Source: Prochlorococcus marinus str. AS9601 (GTDB lineage Bacteria > Cyanobacteriota > Cyanobacteriia > PCC-6307 > Cyanobiaceae). From it: a DNA stretch of 64,000 nucleotides. Both the position numbers and the translations under genes were made by a program. The stretch is from NCBI RefSeq assembly GCF_000015645.1, contig NC_008816.1, forward strand, positions 124,001-188,000, read 5' to 3'. The notes under the pieces were generated by a model. That model worked only from the letters and a program-made list of their open reading frames with translations. It was not told the origin of the DNA and did not search any database. Shown in pieces: positions 36,423-45,301 of this stretch. Position 1 is the stretch's first letter. Every line of letters begins with the position of its first letter.

Positions 36423-37296
36423 GATTAGCTTTTTCAATAATCTCGGGAATTAAGTGCTCTGCTTTTACGGCCATTAAATGAACACCATTTGCGATATTCA
36501 TAAAATCATGAGCTTGTTCAGCTGCAATTTTAATGCCTTCTTGTAATGGCTCTTTAGCATCTTTAAGACGCTTTAAGATATTTTCTGGGATGTTTGCACC
36601 TGGAACGTATTTGTTTATAAAGAGAGCGTTTTTGTAAGACTTCAATAGGAATACTCCTGCAATTACGGGAATTTCAAGAGGCTTGCTAATTTTTTCACAA
36701 AACTCTATCAAATTTTCTTTTTCCATAACCATTTGAGTTTGTATAAATCCAGCTCCAGCCTCTTTTTTCTTTCTCATTCTATTTTCGAGACTTCTTTTAT
36801 TTCTGCAATTTGGATCAGCAGCAGCACCTGCAAAAATAAATGTTTTTTTATCGCAAAGTTCTCCTAGGGTAGGATCAATTCCTTTATTGAAAGCCTGAAT
36901 TTGTTGAAGTAATCTAACAGACTCAAACTCATGTACGGCCTTGGCATTTTGTTGATCCCCAGCTTTTACTGAATCACCGGTAATGCATAAGATGTTTCTA
37001 ATTCCTAAAGCATTTGCTCCAAGAATGTCTGATTGTAAAGCAATTTTATTACGATCTCTGCAAGAAATTTGCATTACTGGTTCTATGCCATTTTCCAGTA
37101 ATAGTTTAGACATTGCCAAGCTGCACATTCTCATTACAGCTCTACTTCCATCGGTAATGTTAACAGCATGTACCTTATCTTTCAAAAGTTGTGCTATCTT
37201 AAGAGATCTTATGGGGCTTCCACCTCTTGGCGGCATTAACTCTGCCGTTATTACCTTAGATTTTTTTTCTAAAGTCTTCTGAAGTTTTGATTTCAA
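36406..37296 (-). CDS. metF: Methylenetetrahydrofolate reductase
   Basis: A 296-residue TIM-barrel flavoenzyme. The N-terminus has A-E-L-M-P-P-R-G-G in place of the usual E-x-x-P-P, then H-A-V-N-I-T-D-G-S-R, I-L-C-I-T-G-D and a late F-I-Q-T-Q-M-V. It reduces 5,10-methylene-THF to 5-methyl-THF for methionine synthesis. Length is that of the bacterial, single-domain form. It is divergent from the PedR-like gene by 77 bases and its 3' end overlaps the sugar nucleotidyltransferase gene. Confidence 0.9.
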   Translation of the reverse strand: MKSKLQKTLEKKSKVITAELMPPRGGSPIRSLKIAQLLKDKVHAVNITDGSRAVMRMCSLAMSKLLLENGIEPVMQISCRDRNKIALQSDILGANALGIRNILCITGDSVKAGDQQNAKAVHEFESVRLLQQIQAFNKGIDPTLGELCDKKTFIFAGAAADPNCRNKRSLENRMRKKKEAGAGFIQTQMVMEKENLIEFCEKISKPLEIPVIAGVFLLKSYKNALFINKYVPGANIPENILKRLKDAKEPLQEGIKIAAEQAHDFMNIANGVHLMAVKAEHLIPEIIEKANLSLEY

Positions 37297-37373
37297 TTGC
37301 TTTTGTTTCCTAGTTGGTTAACAAGTGTACTGAGATTGCTAAACTTAATTAATATAAAAAAGGAACTGTTTAA

Positions 37374-37652
37374 ATGCAAATGGTTGAAGAAGAAGTAAAC
37401 AACATTGATATGATGGGTCTCTCAGCAAGAGAGATGGAAATCATTGATCTCGTAGCTGATGGACTTACAAATCAAGAAATTGCGGTAAAACTTACTATTA
37501 GTAAAAGAACTGTTGATAATCATGTAAGTAATATGTTTACAAAAACTGGTTCTAAAAACAGAGTTGCACTTTTGAATTGGGCAATGGACAACGGCAAGAT
37601 TTGTAGAGATGGATTTAATTGTTGTACACTCCCAGACTCTGATCAAGATTAG
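37374..37652 (+). CDS. PedR-like LuxR-type regulator
   Basis: A 92-residue protein that is little more than a LuxR helix-turn-helix (about residues 15-75): L-S-A-R-E-M-E-I-I-D-L-V-A-D-G-L-T-N-Q-E-I-A and K-R-T-V-D-N-H-V-S-N-M. There is no receiver. After the HTH come Cys77, Cys83 and Cys84. Cyanobacterial PedR is a small LuxR regulator of this size with a redox-active Cys just after the HTH that senses photosynthetic electron flow through thioredoxin; the position of Cys77 fits. The exact orthology is inferred from size and motif. A GGA-type ribosome binding site lies upstream. Its 3' end overlaps a small minus-strand frame. Confidence 0.75.
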   Translation: MQMVEEEVNNIDMMGLSAREMEIIDLVADGLTNQEIAVKLTISKRTVDNHVSNMFTKTGSKNRVALLNWAMDNGKICRDGFNCCTLPDSDQD

Positions 37653-37803
37653 TATTAGACTTTACTTTTTTTGTATCATTAGCCAAATCAACTAGACAAT
37701 AATTTGTAGACCCTAATTCAAAGAGTTCTGCATATGCAATACAAGCATCCTTGTCTGAATCAACAAATCTTAATATACCTTCTTTGTCATAAATACCATA
37801 CAT
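37615..37803 (-). CDS. Small conserved-looking protein, 62 residues
   Basis: A 62-residue frame beginning M-Y-G-I-Y-D-K-E-G-I-L-R-F-V, with an acidic segment (D-S-D-K-D-A-C-I-A-Y-A-E-L-F-E-L) and a polar tail. Its composition is protein-like rather than shadow-like, and it resembles a small picocyanobacterial protein I remember only vaguely. No function is known. The stop lies inside the PedR-like gene (38-base overlap, opposite strand), and it follows the CYTH gene upstream by about 90 bases. It may be the last gene of the ndh-nadK transcript. Confidence 0.55.
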   Translation of the reverse strand: MYGIYDKEGILRFVDSDKDACIAYAELFELGSTNYCLVDLANDTKKVKSNTNLDQSLGVYNN

Positions 37804-37893
37804 CTGAAGAAAATAAAAAATAATTTGCTTAAATATAAAGAAAATATAAAGGATAATTGGTTCTTTTGACTAGATACTTTTGAAAGTTATTAA

Positions 37894-38367
37894 CTAGTCA
37901 TCTTTCCACTGTGAAAAAGGATTGTTAGCGAGACTGAAATTGGAATAATGGGTCAGCCCAGTAATTTCTCTTGAAATGAAAGATGGAAGAAATAAATCTT
38001 CCTCTTCATTAGAAAGTTCAATTTCTGCAATTTCAAGTGGATAATTATTTTCTTTAAAGCAATCTATAATCCAAGATTTTTTTTCAATTTCTAGAAAGAA
38101 TCTATCTTTTTTAATTGTATTTGAAAGATTTGACATTATTGTTTCAGCATCACTTCGTGGAATGGAGTACTCAAATTCAAAGTTGGTAAAGCCCTTGATA
38201 TGTTTCTTAAGTGCAATTTTAGAGTTTTTGCCTATTAGCCTTACCCTAATAATCCAACCATCTAAACTTTTAGATAAATATCCTTGTTCAATATAAATTT
38301 TTTTATTTATGAATTCTTTCCAATTATCATTTTTTATAAGAAATCTTCTTTCTATCTCTAAGGCCAT
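37894..38367 (-). CDS. CYTH / triphosphate tunnel metalloenzyme
   Basis: A 157-residue member of the CYTH fold. The diagnostic ExExR/K motif is at the N-terminus as E-I-E-R-R-F (the last basic residue is Arg instead of the more usual Lys). Later strands keep charged residues expected inside the tunnel (R-V-R-L, A-L-K-K, F-E-F-E-Y-S-I). Bacterial members are mostly inorganic triphosphatases; adenylyl cyclase or thiamine triphosphatase activity occurs in some branches. The ATG abuts the NAD kinase stop, so the two are one unit, which suggests a link to nucleotide or polyphosphate metabolism (inference). Confidence 0.85.
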   Translation of the reverse strand: MALEIERRFLIKNDNWKEFINKKIYIEQGYLSKSLDGWIIRVRLIGKNSKIALKKHIKGFTNFEFEYSIPRSDAETIMSNLSNTIKKDRFFLEIEKKSWIIDCFKENNYPLEIAEIELSNEEEDLFLPSFISREITGLTHYSNFSLANNPFSQWKDD

Positions 38368-39279
38368 TTAATTTTTGAAATTTTTTTGAGATAAATCACC
38401 TTTCCAATCTAGTTTTTTTATTAGGGTATTATAGTAGCTTGTGCTTTTTTTAAACTTTATTATTTTGCAAGGTGATTGACCTTTTATGATCTCACAATAA
38501 TAATTTTCCTTAATGGTCATACATTTTGAACCGTCTCTCCATAATTTAATTCCCCCTTTACTTTTTTTTACAGGTTTTATGATTACCTTACTTGTATTAG
38601 GTATAACTATTGGTCTACTAGCTAAACTCATCGGGCATATAGGGTTAATTATCATTGCATCAATACTAGGGTGGACAATTGGCCCCCCTGCGGCCATTGA
38701 GTAGGCTGTCGAACCAGTAGATGTAGATATAATTAATCCATCACCTTTGTATTCATTAACCTTCTCGTTATCTATTTCAATTTGTATTTGGTTGGTTGGA
38801 GAAATGTCTCCTTCAACAGATTTAAAATAAAAATCATTTAAGGCATCGTAGCTTTTTATAATCTTTTTTTCAGAACTTGTCCCATTAATACAAACTTTAC
38901 AATTTAATCTATTACGAAAGTCAATTTTATATTCTTCGTTTTCAAGAATTTCAATAAAAGATTTATCGAACAAAAAATCTTTTTCTTGCGTAAGAAAACC
39001 CAAATTACCACCAATATTAATACTCAACAATGGAATATCATAATCAGATAAAGCATTTGCACATTTTAGAAAGGTTCCATCTCCACCAAGAACTATGCCA
39101 ATATTTGGTCTTAATTCTAAATTGCAAAAATATTTTTCAATTTCATCTTTATAAAAATCACTTTCAATTATTTTTGATTTTATATTTTTAGCTTTGAGGA
39201 CCTCTTCACAGAATTGAGAAGCCTCTTGAGCAATAGAACTATCTGAACGATATACAATAAGCACTAATGAAAGTTTCAT
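38368..39279 (-). CDS. nadK: NAD kinase
   Basis: A 303-residue NAD kinase. The catalytic loop is V-L-G-G-D-G-T-F-L near residue 65, and the second signature is [26 protein letters not shown], split here only for reading. It makes NADP from NAD using ATP. It is placed nine bases behind ndhE and directly in front of the CYTH gene, so it likely belongs to the ndhA-I-G-E operon; this ties NADP supply to NDH-1. Picocyanobacteria tend to have two NAD kinases, and which this is cannot be told. Confidence 0.93.
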   Translation of the reverse strand: MKLSLVLIVYRSDSSIAQEASQFCEEVLKAKNIKSKIIESDFYKDEIEKYFCNLELRPNIGIVLGGDGTFLKCANALSDYDIPLLSINIGGNLGFLTQEKDFLFDKSFIEILENEEYKIDFRNRLNCKVCINGTSSEKKIIKSYDALNDFYFKSVEGDISPTNQIQIEIDNEKVNEYKGDGLIISTSTGSTAYSMAAGGPIVHPSIDAMIINPICPMSLASRPIVIPNTSKVIIKPVKKSKGGIKLWRDGSKCMTIKENYYCEIIKGQSPCKIIKFKKSTSYYNTLIKKLDWKGDLSQKNFKN

Positions 39280-39288
39280 TTAGTGTTT

Positions 39289-39612
39289 TTACCATTTTAA
39301 TAAATTAAAACTTTCCATATCTACAGTCACCCTATTCCTATAAAGGGATAATAAGATAGCTAATCCAACTGCTGCTTCTGCGGCAGCCACAGTAATTACA
39401 AAGATTGTAAAAACTTGTCCTTGAATTAAATTATTATCAACATAGGAAGAAAACGTCATTAAGTTTATATTTACTGCATTTAGCATTAACTCAATGCTCA
39501 TAAGTACTCTTACTGCATTTCTGCTATTTAATAATCCCCAAATCCCAATACAGAAAAGTGCTGAAGATACTATTAAAAATGCTTGAATAGGAATTGATTC
39601 TAAATTCATCAT
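39289..39612 (-). CDS. ndhE: NDH-1 subunit 4L (NdhE)
   Basis: A 107-residue membrane protein with three spans (about residues 10-27, 31-50 and 64-90). The MrpC/NuoK-type pattern includes L-M-S-I-E-L-M-L-N-A-V-N-I-N and V-A-A-A-E-A-A-V-G-L-A-I; the buried Glu residues in both are part of the proton path. It is the fourth gene of the ndhA-I-G-E cluster, 15 bases after ndhG. Confidence 0.95.
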   Translation of the reverse strand: MMNLESIPIQAFLIVSSALFCIGIWGLLNSRNAVRVLMSIELMLNAVNINLMTFSSYVDNNLIQGQVFTIFVITVAAAEAAVGLAILLSLYRNRVTVDMESFNLLKW

Positions 39613-39627
39613 AAGAAAAGTGAATGG

Positions 39628-40227
39628 TTAATTTTTATTTGTAAGTAATGGTTCTGATGATTTTTCAATTAATTCTTGATCAACTGGTAATCCAGTAGAA
39701 ATATCCTTGCTCATTACATCTCTTCTAGCTAATACAATAGCTCCAATCATTGCCATTAATAGTAAAACTGATGCTACTTCAAATGGTAGTAAATAATCAC
39801 TAAATAGATGTTCACCAATTCTGATAGTTGATTCTTCTCCTATAGAGTTTTGAGGATTTGATAGGCGCCATACATTAGTCAAGTCAACTCTTATTAACAG
39901 GCTAAGCAGGGTTAAACATATTGATGTTGATATGATTCTTCTTGATTTAATGTCACTTATGGGCTTTAAATCTTCTTTTTTATTGACTAACATTATTGCA
40001 AATATTATTAATACATTAACTGCACCTACATAAACTAATACTTGAGCTGCAGCAACAAAACTTGCATTTAAAAGAAGATATAATCCTGCCACACTCATGA
40101 AAACTCCTCCTAGAAGAAAGGCTGAATAAACAATACTTTCGAGTAATACAACACCAAGTGCTCCGATAAGGATAACTAAAGATAAAACTGTAAAACAAAT
40201 AATTTGAGTTGTTATTGCAATGGACAT
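39628..40227 (-). CDS. ndhG: NDH-1 subunit 6 (NdhG)
   Basis: A 199-residue membrane protein with five hydrophobic spans, the last ending before a polar tail. The family block is G-L-Y-L-L-L-N-A-S-F-V-A-A-A-Q-V-L-V-Y-V-G-A-V-N-V-L-I-I-F-A-I-M-L-V, split here with hyphens. It is a NuoJ homologue, part of the NDH-1 membrane arm. It lies between ndhI and ndhE with gaps of 13 and 15 bases. Confidence 0.95.
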   Translation of the reverse strand: MSIAITTQIICFTVLSLVILIGALGVVLLESIVYSAFLLGGVFMSVAGLYLLLNASFVAAAQVLVYVGAVNVLIIFAIMLVNKKEDLKPISDIKSRRIISTSICLTLLSLLIRVDLTNVWRLSNPQNSIGEESTIRIGEHLFSDYLLPFEVASVLLLMAMIGAIVLARRDVMSKDISTGLPVDQELIEKSSEPLLTNKN

Positions 40228-40240
40228 AAATTAATGGAAA

Positions 40241-40867
40241 TTAATTGTTTGAATTAGAAACTTTATCTTTATTTTTATTGGATTCTGGCCTCATCCAATC
40301 ATAGACTTCTTCTGGTAATTTACCAACTCTAGTATCTGAAGCTGGGATTTCATGAGGGTCCATGACACCTTTAGGAAGATAGGCAAGTTCTCTTAGAGGT
40401 TTAACTGAAGGATCTGTTGTGACGTTTGTAGGTAACCTACCAAGTGCGACATTATCAAAATTTAGATTGTGTCTGTCAAAAGTAGCTAATTCATATTCTT
40501 CGGTCATAGAAAGACAATTAGTTGGACAATATTCAACACAATTTCCGCAAAATATACAAACTCCAAAGTCTATAGAGTAATTTCTAAGTTCCTTTTTTTT
40601 AGTTTCTTTATTCATTACCCAATCAACAACTGGTAGATTTATGGGGCAAACTCTCACGCAAACTTCACAAGCAATACATTTATCAAATTCATAATGTATT
40701 CTTCCTCTATATCTCTCAGAAGGTATTAATTTTTCATATGGATATTGGACTGTAACAGGTCTTCTTCGAAGATGATCAAAAGTTACTGATAAGCCATTAT
40801 ATAAATATTTACCAGCATTAAATGCTTCTTTGATATAGCTATTTATTTGTTGAAGAAAATTTTTCAT
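40241..40867 (-). CDS. ndhI: NDH-1 subunit I (two 4Fe-4S clusters)
   Basis: A 208-residue ferredoxin-like protein. Two complete cluster motifs are present: [12 protein letters not shown] and [12 protein letters not shown], separated by the usual ~37 residues. NdhI passes electrons from ferredoxin toward cluster N2 in the NDH-1 peripheral arm. The C-terminal 50 residues are a polar extension typical of cyanobacteria. It is preceded by ndhA with a 68-base gap holding an AT-rich hairpin. Confidence 0.96.
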   Translation of the reverse strand: MKNFLQQINSYIKEAFNAGKYLYNGLSVTFDHLRRRPVTVQYPYEKLIPSERYRGRIHYEFDKCIACEVCVRVCPINLPVVDWVMNKETKKKELRNYSIDFGVCIFCGNCVEYCPTNCLSMTEEYELATFDRHNLNFDNVALGRLPTNVTTDPSVKPLRELAYLPKGVMDPHEIPASDTRVGKLPEEVYDWMRPESNKNKDKVSNSNN

Positions 40868-40912
40868 TTTGAAGAATTTACTTAGTTATTTTATTTTAGT
40901 GGATTAATTTTA

Positions 40913-40936
40913 AATTTAAGTATTTTTACTTAAGTT
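40913..40936 (-). other. AT-rich hairpin between ndhA and ndhI
   Basis: A ten-base stem with one mismatch (AACTTAAGTA against TACTTAAATT on the transcribed strand) and a four-base loop lies exactly at the ndhA stop codon. It is not followed by a T-run, so it is not a standard terminator. It could stabilise or process the ndhA message, or partly terminate. Confidence 0.4.
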
Positions 40937-42054
40937 TAACCACCAAAGAATTGCGGAAAAGCAAGTTTTAATCCTGCAGTTATCAAAAGATTAGCAAGAG
41001 AAATTGGAAGAAGAAACTTCCATCCAAGGTCTAATAGTTGATCTATTCTTACTCTAGGAGTTGTCCAACGCAATAATATTGCAATGAAAACTAAAAGATA
41101 TGCTTTCAATACAGTCATTACAATTCCTATTGATGCAGTGAACACTTGTAAAAAGGGTGCATTAATGGGCAAGTTTAGAAACTTAGCTATTAATTCAACT
41201 GGAACAGGAAAACCCCATCCTCCCAAATAAAGTATTGATACCAATAAAGCTGAAAGGATTAGATTAATGTAACTACCTAGGTAGAACAATGCGAATTTCA
41301 TCCCTGCATATTCAGTTTGATATCCTGCAACTAATTCTTCTTCAGCTTCGGGTAAGTCAAATGGAAGTCTCTCACATTCTGCAAGAGCACAAATCCAAAA
41401 GACTATAAAACCAACTGGTTGTCTCCATATATTCCAACTTAAGATTCCAGCACCACTTTGTTGGTTGACAATGTCAATAGTACTTAGAGAATTTGTCATT
41501 AGTACAATAGCTAGTACAGATAAAGCTAGAGGAATTTCATAACTAATTGATTGAGCTGCTGCTCTTAAACCTCCTAATAAAGAATACTTATTATTTGATG
41601 CATATCCGCTCATGAGAAGTCCTATTGGCTGGATACTGCTTAAAGCAATCCATAGGAAAATTCCAATACCAACATTACTTATTAAAAGATTTTGTCCAAA
41701 AGGAACAATTAACCAGGATAGAATCACTGGGACAAGTACTAATATAGGTCCTGCAGTAAAGAGAATTCCATCCGCTTTAGCAGGAATAATATCCTCTTTA
41801 ACAAGTAACTTAAGCCCATCTGCAATTGGTTGGAGTACGCCAAGTGCTCCTGCATATTCAGGACCTATTCTTTGCTGAGCAGCAGCAGATATTTTTCTTT
41901 CAAGCCAAACTGTTACTAAAACACCAACTACTGCCGCTACCAAAACCAAAAGCATTGGCAGAGGGAGCCAAATTATATGGGCGATTTCGCTGGAAAGGCC
42001 AAAGCCTTTTAAAAATTCATTAAAACTATATTCGAGATCTAATCCGTATTCCAA
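40936..42054 (-). CDS. ndhA: NDH-1 subunit 1 (NdhA)
   Basis: A 372-residue membrane protein with eight predicted spans. Family motifs are [18 protein letters not shown] near residue 50, [18 protein letters not shown], and [11 protein letters not shown] near the end. NdhA forms the quinone-binding cavity at the junction of membrane and peripheral arms. It heads ndhA-I-G-E and follows gltA by 75 bases on the same strand, the usual cyanobacterial arrangement. Confidence 0.96.
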   Translation of the reverse strand: MEYGLDLEYSFNEFLKGFGLSSEIAHIIWLPLPMLLVLVAAVVGVLVTVWLERKISAAAQQRIGPEYAGALGVLQPIADGLKLLVKEDIIPAKADGILFTAGPILVLVPVILSWLIVPFGQNLLISNVGIGIFLWIALSSIQPIGLLMSGYASNNKYSLLGGLRAAAQSISYEIPLALSVLAIVLMTNSLSTIDIVNQQSGAGILSWNIWRQPVGFIVFWICALAECERLPFDLPEAEEELVAGYQTEYAGMKFALFYLGSYINLILSALLVSILYLGGWGFPVPVELIAKFLNLPINAPFLQVFTASIGIVMTVLKAYLLVFIAILLRWTTPRVRIDQLLDLGWKFLLPISLANLLITAGLKLAFPQFFGG

Positions 42055-42129
42055 AATTTTTATGTTATTTACTTAATAGATTAACTCTTCACAAACAATA
42101 TGTGTGTTTTTTATGAAAAGCTGCAAATA

Positions 42130-43275
42130 TTATTCTCTATTTTCTAGGCTGATCCAATCTCTTGGTGCTGAACCCGTATAGATTTGCGATGGCCTGAAAA
42201 TTCTGTTTGCTCCAAGTTGCTCTCTCCAATGAGCTAACCAACCAGCCACTCTAGATATGGCAAAAATTGGAGTAAATAAATCACGAGGAATACCAAGTTT
42301 TCTATAAACAAGACCAGAATAAAAATCCACGTTAGGGAATATACCTTTAGGTCCAAGTCTTGGTATTGCCTCTGCCTCAAGTGATTTAGCAACTTCATAC
42401 ATTTCATCTGCTCCAAATCTAATAAAAAGCTCTTCTGCCAGTTTTTGTAGAATTATTGCTCTTGGATCTTTAACTTTATATTCTCTGTGGCCGAAGCCCA
42501 TTATCTTACTTTTATTTTTAATTGCATTATCTAAAAAAGACCCAGCATTTTCTGGAGTTTTAATCTCTTCTAACATTGCAATTACGTCCTCATTTGCTCC
42601 TCCATGCAGTGGGCCAGCAAGGGTTCCTACTGCAGAGGCGATGACAGCATATGGGTCTGTAAGAGTACTTGCAGTAACTCTAGCGCTAAATGTACTTGCG
42701 TTTAAACTATGTTCGGCATGTAGGATTAAACACCTGTCAAAAACTTTTGCAGCTATAGGATCTTGTTCTTTTTCAGTCAGCATGTAAAGAAAATTTGATG
42801 AGTAAGTTAAATCATCTCTTGGTTGAATTGGGTCTTGTCCTTTTCTAATAAGTTGAAACGCAGCAATCATTGTTGGAATTTTTGCTATTAGTCTTATCAC
42901 TGCGTTGTAAATGTAATTAGGATCATCTATTGCTCTACGTGAATAGAATAACCCCAAAGAAGCTGCACTAGATTGAAGAGCATCCATAGGATGACCGGTA
43001 GCAGGAAAACATTTCATCATATCTCTGACTCTAAAACTTAACCTTCGATGCATCTGGACTTCTTGTTCAAAATCTCTAAGTTGAATAGCCGTGGGCAATT
43101 CACCCCAAATCAAAAGGTAAGCAGTTTCTAAAAAACTGCTTTTTTTGGATAGTTCCTCAATGGAGAACCCTCTGTACAATAATTTACCTTTGTTGCCGTC
43201 AATATCACAGATAGATGAATTAGTAACTGGGACACCCTCTAATCCTGGTTTTAAAATTAGTTTGTTACTGTCCAA
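42130..43275 (-). CDS. gltA: Citrate synthase
   Basis: A 381-residue citrate synthase. Catalytic residues are seen in L-H-A-E-H-S-L-N-A-S-T-F (His), G-P-L-H-G-G-A-N-E (His) and D-V-D-type F-P-N-V-D-F-Y-S-G (Asp). G-F-G-H-R-E-Y-K is also typical. It condenses acetyl-CoA and oxaloacetate and feeds 2-oxoglutarate and glutamate synthesis, since the cycle is incomplete in this group. Length fits the short bacterial type. It is upstream of ndhA on the same strand. Confidence 0.95.
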   Translation of the reverse strand: MDSNKLILKPGLEGVPVTNSSICDIDGNKGKLLYRGFSIEELSKKSSFLETAYLLIWGELPTAIQLRDFEQEVQMHRRLSFRVRDMMKCFPATGHPMDALQSSAASLGLFYSRRAIDDPNYIYNAVIRLIAKIPTMIAAFQLIRKGQDPIQPRDDLTYSSNFLYMLTEKEQDPIAAKVFDRCLILHAEHSLNASTFSARVTASTLTDPYAVIASAVGTLAGPLHGGANEDVIAMLEEIKTPENAGSFLDNAIKNKSKIMGFGHREYKVKDPRAIILQKLAEELFIRFGADEMYEVAKSLEAEAIPRLGPKGIFPNVDFYSGLVYRKLGIPRDLFTPIFAISRVAGWLAHWREQLGANRIFRPSQIYTGSAPRDWISLENRE

Positions 43276-43400
43276 TTGCTTAATTTCAATATCAAATACT
43301 TATAGATTAAAGATAGTCAAATATTTTTTAATTAACCACAAGTTATTAACTTCACAAAAATTTCAAATGATTGTCTTTGAAGCTTATTTGGATAACCTTG

Positions 43401-44867
43401 TTAAGGTATTTTAAAACTTGTTTCTGTATAAAGAATTGGATTTTTTTCTGGAATAGATTGACTTATGATTTCTAGATATTCTTCATTTGATATTTTTAGA
43501 ATATTTGTAGTAAGAAAATTAAGATCTTCCAAATCAGGTAAATATCTTATTTTATTGGAATTTTCATCTTTGATATCAACTTTTGTGTAAAGAAAAGTTG
43601 ATTTGTCTTTATAACTTTTTAGGTTGAAAAATTCTTTTGAGATTGTTTCTAATTTTTTGCTATCTATTAAAAAATTACTTAAGAATTGCAACCCTCCTGA
43701 TTCTATTAAATAGATATTTTCAAAAGTTAAATGTTTTATTGCATCATTTTTTTCTTCAAGAATATCTTTGGAATATATTGAGTAAGTATCTTCATTTTTT
43801 TTCAAAGTATATTTGTTGAAATCTTTTAGTTTTTTTAAAGCACTTAAATCAAATTGATTTTCGGGATTTTTTTCAAATGTAAAAAGCCAATCTTTTTTTG
43901 AATTAAGCATTAAGATGTTTTGATTTGTATTTTGGTTAAAATCTTCAAAAAAACTTAATTCAAAATTATTCATAAGAGGTTTTAGATATTTTTCAAAATT
44001 TTTAATTTCAGTAAAAATTGAAACTTGAGGATTATCTTTATGCTTATTTTTTTTATTTATAAACTTATCATAAGCAAGAATATCAATATTTTTTTTATTA
44101 TTTAGTAAATATGATTTTAAAATTAAACGTTTATTTTTTAAGTCAAATGTTGTAGCTATAATATCCCCTTTATTCTCAGTAAAAACTGCCTTATCAAAAA
44201 ATATACTTTCCCCAAATTTTTTTGTAATTAATATATTTTTTTGATTTTTGAGTCCAGAAAGTTCTCCGTCATATTGAAATTTTTTTTCTTTAAAATAATT
44301 ACTGGATTTAATACTATTTTTGATCAATTTTTTATCTGATGAGGCAATTATATAATTATCGTCGGTCCGGTATATATAGTTAAGGAAATTTATTTTGTTT
44401 TCTCTATTAATTGAAATTATCTTATCAATTTGATCAATTTTATTAGGCAAATTTAATAAATCGTCTATTGTTTTTTCTGGCTTAATTTTAAAGATAATCA
44501 AAATATCATCTTTAAGCTTTTTATTATTTTCAAAAAATGTGATTATAAGTTCATTGTTATAGATATCTTCTAATTTATTGTTGCCTAGATCTATACCTAA
44601 GTAATCTAATATAGAGTCTTTTATTAAAACAAAGTCATCTTTGTTTGTTGAATTTTTATCTTTTTCATTATTATTAACAATATGAAAACTATCTAAATTT
44701 GAAATAAATAATAATTTATTGTTTTCAGGTATATATCTTAAGATATTTAGTTGCTCAATATTTGTACTTTGCTCTTTATTTTTATTAGCAGAAACTTTTT
44801 TAAAACCAAAAAAAAGTAATAAAGATAATAATAGTATTATTGCTACTAATCTAAGTTTCATTATCAA
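43401..44867 (-). CDS. DUF3352-like protein with N-terminal membrane anchor
   Basis: A 488-residue protein, very rich in Lys, Asn, Asp and Ile. One hydrophobic segment (about residues 5-23) with a basic start and a final A-N-K suggests a signal peptide or a single anchor, so most of the protein would be outside the cytosol. After it comes L-R-Y-I-P-E-N-N-K-L-L-F-I-S-N-L-D and repeated beta-strand-like blocks. Such a layout is seen in cyanobacterial DUF3352 proteins of unknown function; my match is by general pattern. There is no enzymatic motif. It stands alone between the gltA promoter and the rhodanese gene. An ATG two codons in is an alternative start. Confidence 0.6.
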   Translation of the reverse strand: MIMKLRLVAIILLLSLLLFFGFKKVSANKNKEQSTNIEQLNILRYIPENNKLLFISNLDSFHIVNNNEKDKNSTNKDDFVLIKDSILDYLGIDLGNNKLEDIYNNELIITFFENNKKLKDDILIIFKIKPEKTIDDLLNLPNKIDQIDKIISINRENKINFLNYIYRTDDNYIIASSDKKLIKNSIKSSNYFKEKKFQYDGELSGLKNQKNILITKKFGESIFFDKAVFTENKGDIIATTFDLKNKRLILKSYLLNNKKNIDILAYDKFINKKNKHKDNPQVSIFTEIKNFEKYLKPLMNNFELSFFEDFNQNTNQNILMLNSKKDWLFTFEKNPENQFDLSALKKLKDFNKYTLKKNEDTYSIYSKDILEEKNDAIKHLTFENIYLIESGGLQFLSNFLIDSKKLETISKEFFNLKSYKDKSTFLYTKVDIKDENSNKIRYLPDLEDLNFLTTNILKISNEEYLEIISQSIPEKNPILYTETSFKIP

Positions 44868-44950
44868 TGTTTATTTTTATTTTTAACAATAAATTTCCTA
44901 CTGCAACTTAATTTATTAAATTGTAAATAACACATAATTTATCCTATAAA

Positions 44951-45301
44951 TTGGGAATTTATCCAAAATCTATAAATGCTTCTAGTCTCAATGATTGGTT
45001 TAATTCTGAGAAAGAAGATCCAGTTTTGATTGATGTAAGAGAACAGTCAGAGCTTGAAATAGCTCGCTTCTCAAAAGAATTTTTACATATACCAATTAGT
45101 AAAGTCACATCTGAATATGTTGAAGAAATATTTGCTGGTTTATTAGACAGAGAAATTGTAGTTACTTGTCATGCAGGAATAAGGAGTTATAACTTTTCAC
45201 AATGGTGCTTGGATAATAATATTGTGAGCGAAATATGGAATTTGGAGGAGGGTATTGATGGATGGAGTAGATATATTGACCCATCAATCCCAAGGTATTG
45301 A
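44951..45301 (+). CDS. Rhodanese-domain protein
   Basis: A 116-residue single rhodanese domain. The first half has V-L-I-D-V-R-E-Q-S-E-L-E-I-A-R, the family CH2A-type motif, and the active-site loop is V-T-C-H-A-G-I-R-S-Y, with Cys as sulfur carrier. Such proteins transfer sulfane sulfur from thiosulfate or a persulfide to acceptors; the true donor is unknown. The start is a TTG, as no ATG fits ahead of the conserved region. The stop and the trpB stop on the other strand are directly adjacent. Confidence 0.88.
   Translation: MGIYPKSINASSLNDWFNSEKEDPVLIDVREQSELEIARFSKEFLHIPISKVTSEYVEEIFAGLLDREIVVTCHAGIRSYNFSQWCLDNNIVSEIWNLEEGIDGWSRYIDPSIPRY

Noticed and set aside
42085-42115. CACA ... TGTG with T-run between ndhA and gltA
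   Set aside because: The T-run is on the plus strand, whereas both neighbours are transcribed on the minus strand, so it cannot end their message.
43145-43414. 89-codon plus-strand frame over the gltA start and the following gap
   Set aside because: Most of it is antisense to the conserved gltA N-terminus; the rest crosses the gltA promoter region.
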